DNA of 64,000 bases from CAYWWM01 sp965198025 (GCA_965198025.1 OZ240237.1:3162001-3226000), one strand, 5' to 3'. Positions 23,840-32,279 are shown, numbered from the stretch's first letter. Notes: generated by a model not told the origin, from the sequence alone. A program made the numbers and translations.

Positions 23840-25768
23840 CTATGCCCCGCGCTGCTGCATCTCGACGTAGACGTTTACGATCGCGATGGCGGCGGGGGTG
23901 ACGCCGGGGATGCGCGAGGCTTGGCCGAGCGTGCGGGGGCGAACGCGCGTGAGTTTCTCGACCATCTCGCGCGAGAGACCCGGAACGCCCTGGTACTCGA
24001 ACCACGCAGGAATGATCCGGCTCTCGGATTTCTTGAGGCGCTCCATCTGCTGACGTTGCTGGGCAAGGTAGCCGCCGTACTTGATGTCGGTCTCGGCGAT
24101 CTTCAACTCTACACGAGACGGTTCAAAGGAAGAGTTTTGCCGCACGACGGATTCGCAGTCGCCGATCGTGAAGCCGGGACGGCGAAGCAACTGCGCCAGA
24201 GTGGGACGGCCGGGGGGAGGTTGCGCGAGCTTGCGGTAAACGGCTTCTCCTTCGGGGGTCGCCGGGTCGGGGCGATGGCGCTCGAGGAATTCCTTCAACC
24301 GGCGCACACGGTCGTACTTCTCCACGAACTCGCGGTAGTGCTCCTCCGAGATCAATCCGGCGGCGTGGCCGATGGGCGTGAGGCGCAGGTCGGCGTTGTC
24401 AATCCGCAGGTGCAGGCGGAACTCGGCGCGCGAGGTGAACATGCGGTACGGCTCGTCGGTGCCTTTGGTTACGAGGTCGTCGACGAGGATGCCGATGTAG
24501 GCCTGGGTGCGGTCGAGCGTGATGGGGGGCTTGCCCTGGACCGCCAGAGCAGCGTTGATGGCAGCCATCAGGCCCTGGCAGGCGGCTTCCTCGTAGCCGG
24601 TGGTGCCGTTGATCTGCCCGGCCAGGAACAGGCCTGCAATTGCTTTCGTTTCCAGCGCATGGCTGAGCTCGGTGGGGTCCACGAAGTCGTATTCGATGGC
24701 GTAGCCGGGGCGGATCATCTCGGCGTTTTCCAGACCCGGGATGGAAGCGACCATGGCCTGCTGGACGTCGATGGGCATGCTGGTAGACATGCCGTTGACA
24801 TAGATCTCGTTGGTGTCTAAGCCCTCTGGTTCCAGGAAGATCTGGTGCTGCGGCTTGTCCGGGAACTTCTTGATCTTGTCTTCGATGGAAGGACAATAGC
24901 GTGGACCGATGCCCTGAATCTGGCCGCTATAGAGAGGCGAGCGGTGGAGGTTTTCGGCCAGGATGCGGTGGGTTTCGGCGTTCGTATGGGCGATGTGGCA
25001 GACCACCTGAGTCTGCGGTAACTCCTTGGTACGAAAGGAGAAAGTAGTGGGGACCGGATCGCCGGGCTGGACCTCGAAGCGGCTCCAGTCAATGGTCCGC
25101 GAGTCGAGGCGCGGGGGGGTGCCGGTCTTGAGGCGGCCGCAACGAAAACCGAGGCTCTTGAGGCTCTCGCCGAGATAGACCGAGGCCGGCTCGCCGCTGC
25201 GGCCGGCCGGATAAGTGCTTTCACCGCAATGGATCAGGCCGTTCAGAAAGGTGCCGGTGGTGACGATGACGGCGCGGCCCAAAATGGTGCGACCGTCGCG
25301 GAGGGTGACTCCCCGGACGCGGCGGCGGGGGCGTTCGGTATTGTCGGTTCTTTCGGTTCCTTCGACAGCGCCGTTCAGCACCAAATCGACGACTTCTGCC
25401 TGCTTAATCTTGAGATTAGGCTCGGATTCGAGGACCTGGCGCATGCGGATGCGGTAGAGCTTCTTGTCGGCCTGGGCGCGGGGCGACCAGACGGCGGGAC
25501 CGCGGCTGGTGTTGAGCAGACGGAACTGGATGCCGGTGGCGTCGATGACTTCGCCCATGACGCCGCCGAGGGCGTCAACCTCGCGGACGAGATGCCCCTT
25601 GGCGATGCCGCCGACGGCGGGGTTGCAGGACATCTGCGCGATCAGGTCCAGGTTCATGGTGCAGAGTGCCGTGCGCAATCCCATGCGAGCGGCGGCGCGC
25701 GCCGCCTCGCATCCGGCGTGGCCCGCGCCGACCACGATGACGTCGAATTGGTTGTCATTGGGCGGCAT
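23840..25768 (-). CDS. mnmG: tRNA uridine-5-carboxymethylaminomethyl modification enzyme MnmG
   Basis: MnmG (GidA) is the FAD-dependent partner of MnmE in wobble-uridine modification of tRNAs. The 642-residue protein has the FAD dinucleotide motif GAGHAGCEAA (14-23), SCNPAVGGIAKGHLVREVDALGG and the C-terminal helical domain. Residues 134-150 (EGTERTDNTERP) look inserted. The DNA there carries TCGGTTCTTTCGGTTCCTTC, a near copy of a sequence at 6202-6222 beside the parS sites. Length and motifs otherwise fit the family. Confidence 0.95.
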   Translation of the reverse strand: MPPNDNQFDVIVVGAGHAGCEAARAAARMGLRTALCTMNLDLIAQMSCNPAVGGIAKGHLVREVDALGGVMGEVIDATGIQFRLLNTSRGPAVWSPRAQADKKLYRIRMRQVLESEPNLKIKQAEVVDLVLNGAVEGTERTDNTERPRRRVRGVTLRDGRTILGRAVIVTTGTFLNGLIHCGESTYPAGRSGEPASVYLGESLKSLGFRCGRLKTGTPPRLDSRTIDWSRFEVQPGDPVPTTFSFRTKELPQTQVVCHIAHTNAETHRILAENLHRSPLYSGQIQGIGPRYCPSIEDKIKKFPDKPQHQIFLEPEGLDTNEIYVNGMSTSMPIDVQQAMVASIPGLENAEMIRPGYAIEYDFVDPTELSHALETKAIAGLFLAGQINGTTGYEEAACQGLMAAINAALAVQGKPPITLDRTQAYIGILVDDLVTKGTDEPYRMFTSRAEFRLHLRIDNADLRLTPIGHAAGLISEEHYREFVEKYDRVRRLKEFLERHRPDPATPEGEAVYRKLAQPPPGRPTLAQLLRRPGFTIGDCESVVRQNSSFEPSRVELKIAETDIKYGGYLAQQRQQMERLKKSESRIIPAWFEYQGVPGLSREMVEKLTRVRPRTLGQASRIPGVTPAAIAIVNVYVEMQQRGA

Positions 25769-25853
25769 GCAAACTTCAATTCTCGCAAAAGGGAGAGGGC
25801 GGGGTCAACGGAGGGGGGGAGAACGTTAAGAAGGATGCTAAGATTGCGTTGAA

Positions 25854-26315
25854 ATGCAGAAAGAAGGTTTAGGTCGAAAGTTTCAAGTTGCCTGTTTTCG
25901 GAATGTGTCGAAACAGCGTTCCGAAAACATGCGGGCCATAAAGGGGAACGGTAATGTTACCACGGAACGCCAGTTGCGCCTCGCTCTTGTAAGGGCAGGA
26001 TTGCGCGGCTGGAAGGTGCGTCCGGGCGGTCTGCCAGGAAACCCGGACTTTGTGTTTCCAAAAAGGAAACTTGCCATCTTTACGGACGGCTGTTTCTGGC
26101 ACGGCTGCCCCCATTGTTATCACGCTCCGGTCAGGAACAACTCGGTTTACTGGCGAGAAAAGATCAAGCGCAATCGGGCAAGGGACAAGAAGACTCGGCG
26201 ACAGCTAGGAGCAATGGGCTGGAGAATCCTGCGCATTTGGGAGCATGAGTTGAAGAAATCGAAAGATCACACAATAGGCCGTGTTCAAGCTTTTGTGATG
26301 CGGCAAGTAGTGTAG
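25854..26315 (+). CDS. vsr: very short patch repair (Vsr) endonuclease
   Basis: Vsr nicks 5' of T in T:G mismatches formed by deamination of 5-methylcytosine. The 153-residue protein has the N-terminal RSENMRAIKGNGN segment and DFVFPKRKLAIFTDGCFWHGCPHC, which carries the catalytic aspartate and zinc-binding Cys/His. It ends with WRILRIWEHELKK. It opens a lower-GC, three-gene plus-strand set and faces a C5-cytosine methyltransferase at 28259, the expected partner. The ParB-like gene starts 17 bases after the stop. Confidence 0.92.
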   Translation: MQKEGLGRKFQVACFRNVSKQRSENMRAIKGNGNVTTERQLRLALVRAGLRGWKVRPGGLPGNPDFVFPKRKLAIFTDGCFWHGCPHCYHAPVRNNSVYWREKIKRNRARDKKTRRQLGAMGWRILRIWEHELKKSKDHTIGRVQAFVMRQVV

Positions 26316-26331
26316 AATCGGGCGGTTACCT

Positions 26332-27414
26332 ATGGCACTAGAAACCAAGTCCGTCGAAATCAAATGTCTCCTTTTCGACACGCAGAATCCTCGCCTGCCG
26401 GAAGACCTCAAAGATCAGCGTAAGCTTTTTCGGTTCCTCGTGGATGACATCGGCGTCGAAGATTTGCTTAACTCAATGGCAGCCTCGGGCATGATTGAGG
26501 GCGATCCAATAGTCGTGCGCCCGGCTGAAAGAGAAGGCAACTACTACGTAATCGAAGGCAACCGCAGACTAGCCGCGCTGAAACTGCTCAACGGCGAAGA
26601 GATCGGAGACGGAAAGCCGGAACGGGCCATTCCCGAGGTTACACCAGACATTGCTGAAACTCTGAAGAAAGTGCGCGTTCAATCGGGTTGGGACCAGGAT
26701 AAACTTGATGCATATCTCGGATACAAGCATGTAACTGCCGCACGCCAATGGGCACCGGAAGCAAAGGCTAAATTTGTTCTAACCAGATGTGAGAACAACT
26801 TCTCTGACGAAAATCTGTTGAAATTTGCCAAGCGCTTGGGAACTACCCTGCCGACCCTCCGCCGGTGGGTTGTCGCGTATCTGACACTGAAGCAAGCAGA
26901 GGCTGTTGGAAAATTCGATCCAGCCCAGGCGTACGCGAAACGGTATTTCGGCACTTTCTATACGTTGCTGGGGAGTCAGGAAGTCCAAAACTTCCTTTCC
27001 TTGCAGTCCACTCCCATCACTAGAAGGCCGGTAGCGGAAGACCGTTTGAAGCACCTTGGAGAATTCATAAGCTGGGTTATAGGAACAAAGAAAAATCCTC
27101 CTGTCGTGAACAGCCGAGCACAGCAGAAACTTGGTGCTGTCCTATCTAGCCCAAGTGCACTCCAGTATTTCCGCGCGAAGAGAAATCTCGAGGGGGCACT
27201 TCTATATACAGAGTTCAATTCGGGCAAAATTGCTGAAAAGCTGCTGAATGCCGCGTACACGATCGAAGAATGCCTTCCGAAGATATTCGATGTCAAAGGC
27301 GATCCCAAGGTCATCTCGGCCATAGTAAATCTTGACCGAGCCTATCGGAAGCTAAAAGTCAACACTGAAGATCGACCAGAAAGAACAGTGCACGAGTCAA
27401 GACAAAACCGATGA
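26332..27414 (+). CDS. ParB/Srx-fold N-terminal domain protein of a DNA-modification cassette
   Basis: A 360-residue protein. Its N-terminal ~90 residues follow the ParB/sulfiredoxin fold: IKCLLFDTQNPRLPED, then a GIEDLLNSMAAS-like helix region, IVVRPAEREGNYYVIEGNRR and LAALKLL. GNRR replaces the GERR of chromosomal ParB proteins. The rest is helical with no recognised motif. It is not a partition protein: there is no ParA partner or parS nearby. Its stop overlaps the next start (ATGA). In this context it may be a DNA-binding, CTP/ATP-switching or nuclease component of the modification system. Confidence 0.75.
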   Translation: MALETKSVEIKCLLFDTQNPRLPEDLKDQRKLFRFLVDDIGVEDLLNSMAASGMIEGDPIVVRPAEREGNYYVIEGNRRLAALKLLNGEEIGDGKPERAIPEVTPDIAETLKKVRVQSGWDQDKLDAYLGYKHVTAARQWAPEAKAKFVLTRCENNFSDENLLKFAKRLGTTLPTLRRWVVAYLTLKQAEAVGKFDPAQAYAKRYFGTFYTLLGSQEVQNFLSLQSTPITRRPVAEDRLKHLGEFISWVIGTKKNPPVVNSRAQQKLGAVLSSPSALQYFRAKRNLEGALLYTEFNSGKIAEKLLNAAYTIEECLPKIFDVKGDPKVISAIVNLDRAYRKLKVNTEDRPERTVHESRQNR

Positions 27415-28262
27415 AGCAGATCGAAGAAATAGCCGACATCATCGAACTCAGAACGTGGGGAAGTGGACACCCTGCGACTGTCAGCGGATTGATAGACCAA
27501 CTACAAAGCTCTTTCGACGAGGAAGATAAGCAGCAAGCTGAAGAGATCGCCCAGCACGTGATGGATGAAATGCAGAACCGGCAAAGGCTGTTAGGAGAAG
27601 CGTACCCATTCACGACCGATGGCGCAAAGCTTGAAGTTTCCCACCAAGAACCTGCGAAGACAACGTATCTTTTCTGCTTGGGTCTTAGTTTGTTGCCTGC
27701 ACTGGAGATACAGAATGAACAGAGATGCGGTCAGTTCGAAACAGTTGTCATGCAGGCAGCAAAGAGTTTCTTTGGTGGTGATGCAATACGAATCGGTGCT
27801 CCGTGGCGTTCTAAGGAAATTCCCGAGTATACGGTTCTTCTTGATAGGGTGATAGACCTAATTCCCAACCTGGGAGGGAAACTCCAGACGACAGCACCCG
27901 ATGGCGGAGATGCGGGTTGGGATGTATTGATCGTTAAGAACTTCAGGGACAATCAGTTCCCTCGTTTTATCGCCCTTGGGAACTGTGCCACTGGACGAAC
28001 CGATTGGAAGAGAAAAGGCATGGAAACCCAGCCAACTCTTTTCTGGAATTACTTCCAAAGTCAGCATATGAGTGTCCTTGTCACATTCTTTGCTGTCCCT
28101 TTTGTGATGGATGAGAACGCTCGGCTCAGAAAACTAAGTTCCACAAACCTAACGCTGGACCGCTTTAGAATCTGCGAGCACGCACCGCTAACGCTAATGT
28201 CTGGGATAACGGCCTGGATAGAGGAACAGCGTGAGCACGCGACCGACATTCCCCTCAATTAG
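27411..28262 (+). CDS. possible PD-(D/E)xK-like restriction endonuclease
   Basis: A 283-residue protein that I do not recognise with certainty. The central part GGDAGWDVLIVKNF followed by RFIALGNCATGRTDW resembles a nuclease-like core seen in restriction-associated proteins, where an acidic residue on one strand is followed by a QCATG/NCATG strand. The usual catalytic lysine is not obvious. It is coupled to the ParB-like gene by an ATGA overlap and meets the methyltransferase gene tail-to-tail with a 4-base overlap. Position and motif suggest the restriction subunit of a type II-like system. Confidence 0.5.
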   Translation: MKQIEEIADIIELRTWGSGHPATVSGLIDQLQSSFDEEDKQQAEEIAQHVMDEMQNRQRLLGEAYPFTTDGAKLEVSHQEPAKTTYLFCLGLSLLPALEIQNEQRCGQFETVVMQAAKSFFGGDAIRIGAPWRSKEIPEYTVLLDRVIDLIPNLGGKLQTTAPDGGDAGWDVLIVKNFRDNQFPRFIALGNCATGRTDWKRKGMETQPTLFWNYFQSQHMSVLVTFFAVPFVMDENARLRKLSSTNLTLDRFRICEHAPLTLMSGITAWIEEQREHATDIPLN

Positions 28263-29215
28263 TCCACAGACCAAAGTCCGTCCAGAGCACCTGCCACAGC
28301 CCTAAACAACGGCGGCGGGACAGCGTTACCGATCAACTGGAACCGTTCCCGGACGGTTCCTCTCTTCCAACTGAAGCGTTTGGGGAATCCTTGGAGGGCA
28401 GCACACTCCAGGTAAGATAATCTGCGTGCCCGCCCTTTGCGAGAGAACACCCACTTGTCCGTATGGATTCTTTTCAGTCGAGGGCTCATTGGGTGAAGAG
28501 GAACGTGCCGCCAGTGGCCCACGATGCAAGGGCTAGGTTCATCCCAATCGTGCCGCCTCCTCCGAGACAGGTAATACCAATGGAACGGTTCGTCGTTGAA
28601 GTCCCCTTCCGGCCATCTTGGCATACCGGACAAGACTTTCCTCTGCGAAACGGGGCGGCGACCGGTTTCGCCCCCGGAGAGTGGGTCAGGGAATGTGTAC
28701 TCGAAATCCAGGTCTGACCGGATGCCAACGATAAAGATGCGGCGCCGCTGTTGTGCAACCCCAAAATCTTGCGCGTCAAGCACCTTCCATTTCACACGGT
28801 AACCAGCCATTCTGTAGCGGAAAAGCTGGTTCTGAAGCAACCGGAAGTTGTGACCGTAGTGCATCCCATTGACGTTCTCGACGAGGAACGCCCGTGGAAG
28901 TACTTCTCGCAGTACCCGGTCAAACTGCCGGTACAGGAGATTGACCGAGGCTTTAGAGTCGCGTCTTCCTCCCTGAGTGAAGCCCTGGCACGGATAGCAG
29001 CCGACTAGGAAATCAGCATTGGGAAAATCGGCAACGGAAAAATCAGCGATGTTGCCCGCGTAGATAACCGGCCCGATGTTGTCTTCGTATGTCTTGCAAG
29101 CGACTTCGTCAATGTCATTGGCCCAAACGACATTGTACCCAAGTTCGCATAGAGCAAGATCGGAGCCGCCGCAGCCGCTGAATAGTGAAATAGTCCGAAT
29201 GGGTTTCAACGTCAA
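28259..29215 (-). CDS. DNA (cytosine-5-)-methyltransferase
   Basis: A 318-residue Dcm-type enzyme that transfers methyl from SAM to C5 of cytosine. Motif I is SLFSGCGGSDLAL, the catalytic cysteine is Cys76 in the PCQ of GCYPCQGF, motif VI is ENVNG (113-117), motif VIII is QQRRRIFIVG, and the C-terminal motif is QLIGNAVPPPL. The best start is a TTG at 29215, as no ATG precedes the conserved ISLFSG. It converges on the Vsr-ParB-nuclease set. The target sequence cannot be read from the protein. Confidence 0.93.
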   Translation of the reverse strand: MTLKPIRTISLFSGCGGSDLALCELGYNVVWANDIDEVACKTYEDNIGPVIYAGNIADFSVADFPNADFLVGCYPCQGFTQGGRRDSKASVNLLYRQFDRVLREVLPRAFLVENVNGMHYGHNFRLLQNQLFRYRMAGYRVKWKVLDAQDFGVAQQRRRIFIVGIRSDLDFEYTFPDPLSGGETGRRPVSQRKVLSGMPRWPEGDFNDEPFHWYYLSRRRRHDWDEPSPCIVGHWRHVPLHPMSPRLKRIHTDKWVFSRKGRARRLSYLECAALQGFPKRFSWKRGTVRERFQLIGNAVPPPLFRAVAGALDGLWSVD

Positions 29216-29327
29216 TCTCTAAATGGTCAGACTTTTGAGGATCATACCAAATTCCGTTCTGCGGATAAACGCAAATGTGTTGTGTCGGCTTTCATCTGTT
29301 TCCCCTTCGGGGTAAGCCCCAACCGCA

Positions 29328-29394
29328 GCCTACGGCAGTGAGGTACTTTAATTCCCACAAGCTCTTTGCGGCACGGTTGAAACCGTGCCCTTAC
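29328..29394 (+). repeat. dispersed element R1, copy 4
   Basis: A 67-base version with an extra A, carrying the GGCACGGTTGAAACCGTGCC hairpin (T-A variant). It is followed by GAAAAGCGGGCCTGCGGC, as in the copy at 30795. Confidence 0.85.
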
Positions 29395-29466
29395 GAAAAG
29401 CGGGCCTGCGGCAGTGAGGCGCGTCCGAGTAGACAAGAGGCGCGAGACGGGAGAAACCACCGCTCC

Positions 29467-29492
29467 CGAAACGCCATCGATATGGCGTTTCG
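29467..29492. repeat. 26-base hairpin element H, copy 3 (compensatory variant)
   Basis: CGAAACGCCAT-CGAT-ATGGCGTTTCG. Compared with the other copies, stem position 8 (A to C) and its partner position 19 (T to G) have both changed. A partial copy follows directly. Confidence 0.85.
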
Positions 29493-29701
29493 CGCCATCA
29501 ATATGGGGTTTCGGGTCGCGGCTCGGATGCGGGGGACAGTGACGGGGGATTTGCCGCCGATGCAGCGCCAGCGGCGCGGGGAGAAGAAAGAAGGCCGCCG
29601 GGACGCCGGCGCTGCTTTAGCTACGTGGGGACAGCGGAGGAATGGAGCACAGGCCGGAGGCCTGTCGCTACCTGGGACAAGCGACGAGCAGATCCCTCGG
29701 G

Positions 29702-29727
29702 CGAAACGACATCGATATGTCGTTTCG
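29702..29727. repeat. 26-base hairpin element H, copy 4
   Basis: CGAAACGACAT-CGAT-ATGTCGTTTCG, identical to copy 2 at 14469. It is followed by GTGCTCGGGATGACAC. Confidence 0.85.
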
Positions 29728-29806
29728 TGCTCGGGATGACACATCCATGCTTTCCGATGAATCGGGGAGTCTGAGAGCGAGCGGGGAGCCGTTCCAGGAA
29801 AAACGG

Positions 29807-29841
29807 GCCTACGGCAGTGAGGTACTTTGATTCCGCAAGCT
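29807..29841 (+). repeat. dispersed element R1, partial copy 5
   Basis: The first ~35 bases of R1 (GCCTACGGCAGTGAGGTAC to CCGCAAGCTC), then the sequence diverges before the hairpin. Confidence 0.75.
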
Positions 29842-29969
29842 CGAGGCTCCCGCACCCGCGCGACGGCCTTGTACAGGCCCGGAGGCCTGTCGCTACTTCG
29901 GGCTGCTGACAGAGCGGTTGACAGGGAGTATAGTTAAAGAAAGGTAGATGATTCTCTGCTGAGGTAGAA

Positions 29970-30221
29970 ATGAGTCTCAACATCAAGCAGGATGAGGCGC
30001 ACAAACTGGCGCAAGAGTTGGCGCAGGAAACGGGCGAGACGATGACGGAGGCGGTAACCGAAGCGCTGCGGGAACGGCTGGAGCGGGTGCGGAGCCGTCA
30101 GGAGCCGGAAGTGAAGGCCGGCGAACTGCTGGCGATCGGGCGGCGTTGCGCGAGCCGGCTGAAAGCGCCTGCCGCCGCGCATGGGAAACTGCTATATGAC
30201 AAACGGGGGTTGCCGCGATGA
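29970..30221 (+). CDS. vapB: VapB-family antitoxin (Rv0623/PSK-type)
   Basis: An 83-residue antitoxin. Its start SLNIKQDEAHKLAQELAQET followed by MTEAVTEALRERLERVR is typical of the Rv0623-type VapB family with a ribbon-helix-helix fold. The C-terminal arm includes a GELLAIGRRC segment as in relatives. It overlaps vapC by 4 bases (ATGA). Dispersed repeats flank the pair on both sides. Confidence 0.88.
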   Translation: MSLNIKQDEAHKLAQELAQETGETMTEAVTEALRERLERVRSRQEPEVKAGELLAIGRRCASRLKAPAAAHGKLLYDKRGLPR

Positions 30222-30607
30222 TCGTGGACACCTCAGCCGTGCTCGCCATCCTGTTCGGGGAACCGGACGCGGCAACCTACGCACAGGCCATGAGCGAAGC
30301 GGATTCGCTGCGCATGTCGGCGGTCAATTTCGCGGAAGCGGCGATCGTGGTCGAGATGCAGACCCGGCATCCGGGGAGCCGCCAGTTCGACGCCTTCGTC
30401 CGGCGCGCAGGTATTGTGATTGAAGAGGTCACAGAAGAACAAGCGCACACGGCACGGCAAGCCTATACGGATTTCGGGAAGGGTCATCACGCCGCCGGCT
30501 TGAACCTTGGAGATTGCTTTGCGTACGCACTGGCCAAGGTAACGGGCGAGCCGCTGCTCTTCAAAGGGAAAGACTTTTCGAGAATGGACCTCCCGGCAGC
30601 GGTGTGA
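30218..30607 (+). CDS. vapC: VapC-family PIN-domain ribonuclease toxin
   Basis: A 129-residue PIN-domain RNase. The acidic site includes Asp4 in MIVDTSAVLAI, the glutamate in VNFAEAAIV, and the aspartate in LNLGDCFAYALAK. All expected metal ligands are present, so the toxin looks functional. VapC toxins cleave tRNA or rRNA. It is coupled to vapB by a 4-base overlap. Confidence 0.92.
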   Translation: MIVDTSAVLAILFGEPDAATYAQAMSEADSLRMSAVNFAEAAIVVEMQTRHPGSRQFDAFVRRAGIVIEEVTEEQAHTARQAYTDFGKGHHAAGLNLGDCFAYALAKVTGEPLLFKGKDFSRMDLPAAV

Positions 30608-30687
30608 AATAGAAGCAGTGATGAGTGACCAGTGGACGCGGGAAAGGTGACGAGCAGATCCCTCGGGCGAAACGACATCGATATGTC

Positions 30688-30713
30688 CGAAACGACATCA
30701 ATATGTCGTTTCG
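30688..30713. repeat. 26-base hairpin element H, copy 5
   Basis: CGAAACGACAT-CAAT-ATGTCGTTTCG, directly preceded by a 20-base partial copy at 30668-30687 that lacks the end of the right arm. Confidence 0.85.
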
Positions 30714-30794
30714 TGTGCTCGGGATGACACATCCATGCTTTCCGATGAATCGGGGAGTCTGAGAGCGAGCGGGGAGCCGTTCCAGGAAAAACGG

Positions 30795-30861
30795 GCCTAC
30801 GGCAGTGAGGTGCTTTTATTCCCACAAGCTCTTTGCGGCACGGTTGAAACCGTGCCCTTAC
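30795..30861 (+). repeat. dispersed element R1, copy 6
   Basis: A 67-base copy closest to that at 29328, sharing the CCCACAAGCTCTTTGCGG variant and the GAAAAGCGGGCCTGCGGC flank. Confidence 0.85.
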
Positions 30862-31081
30862 GAAAAGCGGGCCTGCGGCGGAGAGGTGCGATCGAGGAGG
30901 CAGGAGGGACGAGACGGGGAAAGAGTGCCTAGGCGGGGAAGGGCGAAGAGCAGGGCCCTCGTCGCTGCGCTCCTCGGGATGACACAGTCTTGGGAGAGGG
31001 CTGCTACAGGGGAAGGTGGAGCACAGGCCGTGGCGGGCTGTGATTCGGGACTTGCGATTCGCGACTCGGGACTCGCAGAGC

Positions 31082-31229
31082 CAGTCAACCCCTGCGGGGT
31101 TGATCCCTTCTGTTGCGGCCTGGTTCCGCAGGTTGAAACCTGCGGCTATTCACGGGAAGCCCCTTCGGGGCAGGAAAGCACACGAAACGAGAGTCGGCAA
31201 CGGCGGGCAAGATGCCTGCGCTCCCAGGG
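31082..31229 (+). repeat. dispersed element R2, copy 2
   Basis: Near-identical to 14155-14301, which is inside the thiolase gene; one 1-base indel and a few substitutions near the end. Here it is intergenic. Confidence 0.9.
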
Positions 31230-31250
31230 AGGCTAGGCTGGTCGCTACTT

Positions 31251-32279
31251 CTAGCGTTCGCCGATTGCATACAGTGCGGCCCAGGGGCGGGGGTCGGTGG
31301 GGTCCCAGTACTGCGGATCGCCGGGCAGGCGCTCGTTGAGAAGGCCGTCGGCCCCGATGAAGACATTGCCGGAAGGTCCGTTGGTGTCCGTGCAGGTGTT
31401 GTAGATGGGACGGTCCGCCGGGTCAGCGGGGGCGAAACGGAGCTTGGCGTGCAGCGGGTACCGAAAGGCAACCGGATCGTACAGGGTGACCTCCCCGGCA
31501 ATCTCGTCACCGATCCGCTCGTAGCGCTCGACCGCCGTCAACTGGTCGCTCCACTCAAACATGGAATGCGAGGCATTCCATTGGCGAATCTGGTTGGTGT
31601 GGATGACGAGCGCGTCTCCGTCCCAGAAGGCGACGGACTCGCCCTGCCACTGCGGGAACTGCAGGTCTTCGGGCTGGTGGCCGCGGCCGTCGGTGAAGAT
31701 CCAGCGGACCTGGGTTTCGTGGAACCTGCCGTTGAGTATGATGACCTGGTTGGGGCGGATGAGGAATTCATCGGCGCCCCACACGCCGCGCATGAAGCCG
31801 TCCGGCAGGCAGAACGACGCGGGCCACCAGTGACGGCCTTCGGCCTCGGCCTTGGCCTGCTGCACATAATACTCCTGGTATTGCAAGGTGAGGGCGGAGG
31901 CGATGGTGCCGGCCTGAATCCGCTCGCTGTTGAGCCAGGTGTCACTCCCCGACCAGCGGCCGTCCCAGTCGGGAAGCGTTTCCAGGGTGTGACGGGTACC
32001 GCCGTTGGCCTGCTGCAGCCAGGCCTGGTAATGCTCCCAGGAATCAGTGAACGGGTAGGGACTGCGGATGTCGTACTCATCTTCGCCAGACCCCTCTTCG
32101 CCGAAGCGGTGCTGTTCCTGCATGTCGGTGAGCTGGCGGGCGGTGTTGTGGAGGTAATACGCGGGGTCCGTCCAGTGCTCGCGGTCCTGACGGTAATCCT
32201 CGGTGTTGAACAGGGTGGTTTGCGCAGCGGCGCCAGCGGCGCAAACGACCAGACTCAAGGCGGCAAGGATTGTTCTCAT
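31251..32279 (-). CDS. secreted protein of unknown function
   Basis: A 342-residue exported protein with a clear signal peptide (MRTILAALSLVVCAAGAAAQ, cleavage after AAA-Q likely). The mature part is rich in Trp, Asp and Gln. It contains WDGDALVIHTNQIRQWN, similar to the WxGDxLVxxT pattern of a large secreted family common in Acidobacteriota, and ends in PRPWAALYAIGER. No catalytic motif was identified. GGGAGGTT precedes the ATG. Confidence 0.8.
   Translation of the reverse strand: MRTILAALSLVVCAAGAAAQTTLFNTEDYRQDREHWTDPAYYLHNTARQLTDMQEQHRFGEEGSGEDEYDIRSPYPFTDSWEHYQAWLQQANGGTRHTLETLPDWDGRWSGSDTWLNSERIQAGTIASALTLQYQEYYVQQAKAEAEGRHWWPASFCLPDGFMRGVWGADEFLIRPNQVIILNGRFHETQVRWIFTDGRGHQPEDLQFPQWQGESVAFWDGDALVIHTNQIRQWNASHSMFEWSDQLTAVERYERIGDEIAGEVTLYDPVAFRYPLHAKLRFAPADPADRPIYNTCTDTNGPSGNVFIGADGLLNERLPGDPQYWDPTDPRPWAALYAIGER

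Larger units (their letters stand above)
29216..29969. repeat. 750-base repeat-rich intergenic region
   Basis: No gene is supported. It contains R1 copies at 29328 and 29807, hairpin H copies at 29467 and 29702, the AGCACAGGCC...GGAGGCCTGTCGCTAC phrase near 29645, and the palindrome 29869-29891 that also occurs inside ribD. A TTGACA hexamer near 29918 could be part of the vapBC promoter, but no good -10 is visible. Confidence 0.75.
30608..31250. repeat. 640-base repeat-rich intergenic region
   Basis: No gene is supported. In order it contains a GAGCAGATCCCTCGG phrase, hairpin H (one half copy at 30668 fused to a full copy at 30688), the GGGATGACACATCCATG block shared with 29735, R1 copy 6 (30795), another CTCCTCGGGATGACAC phrase and R2 copy 2 (31082). 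Confidence 0.75.

Noticed and set aside
26332..27414. A second chromosome-partition ParB
   Set aside because: No ParA partner, GNRR instead of GERR, no nearby parS, and location inside a DNA-modification cassette.
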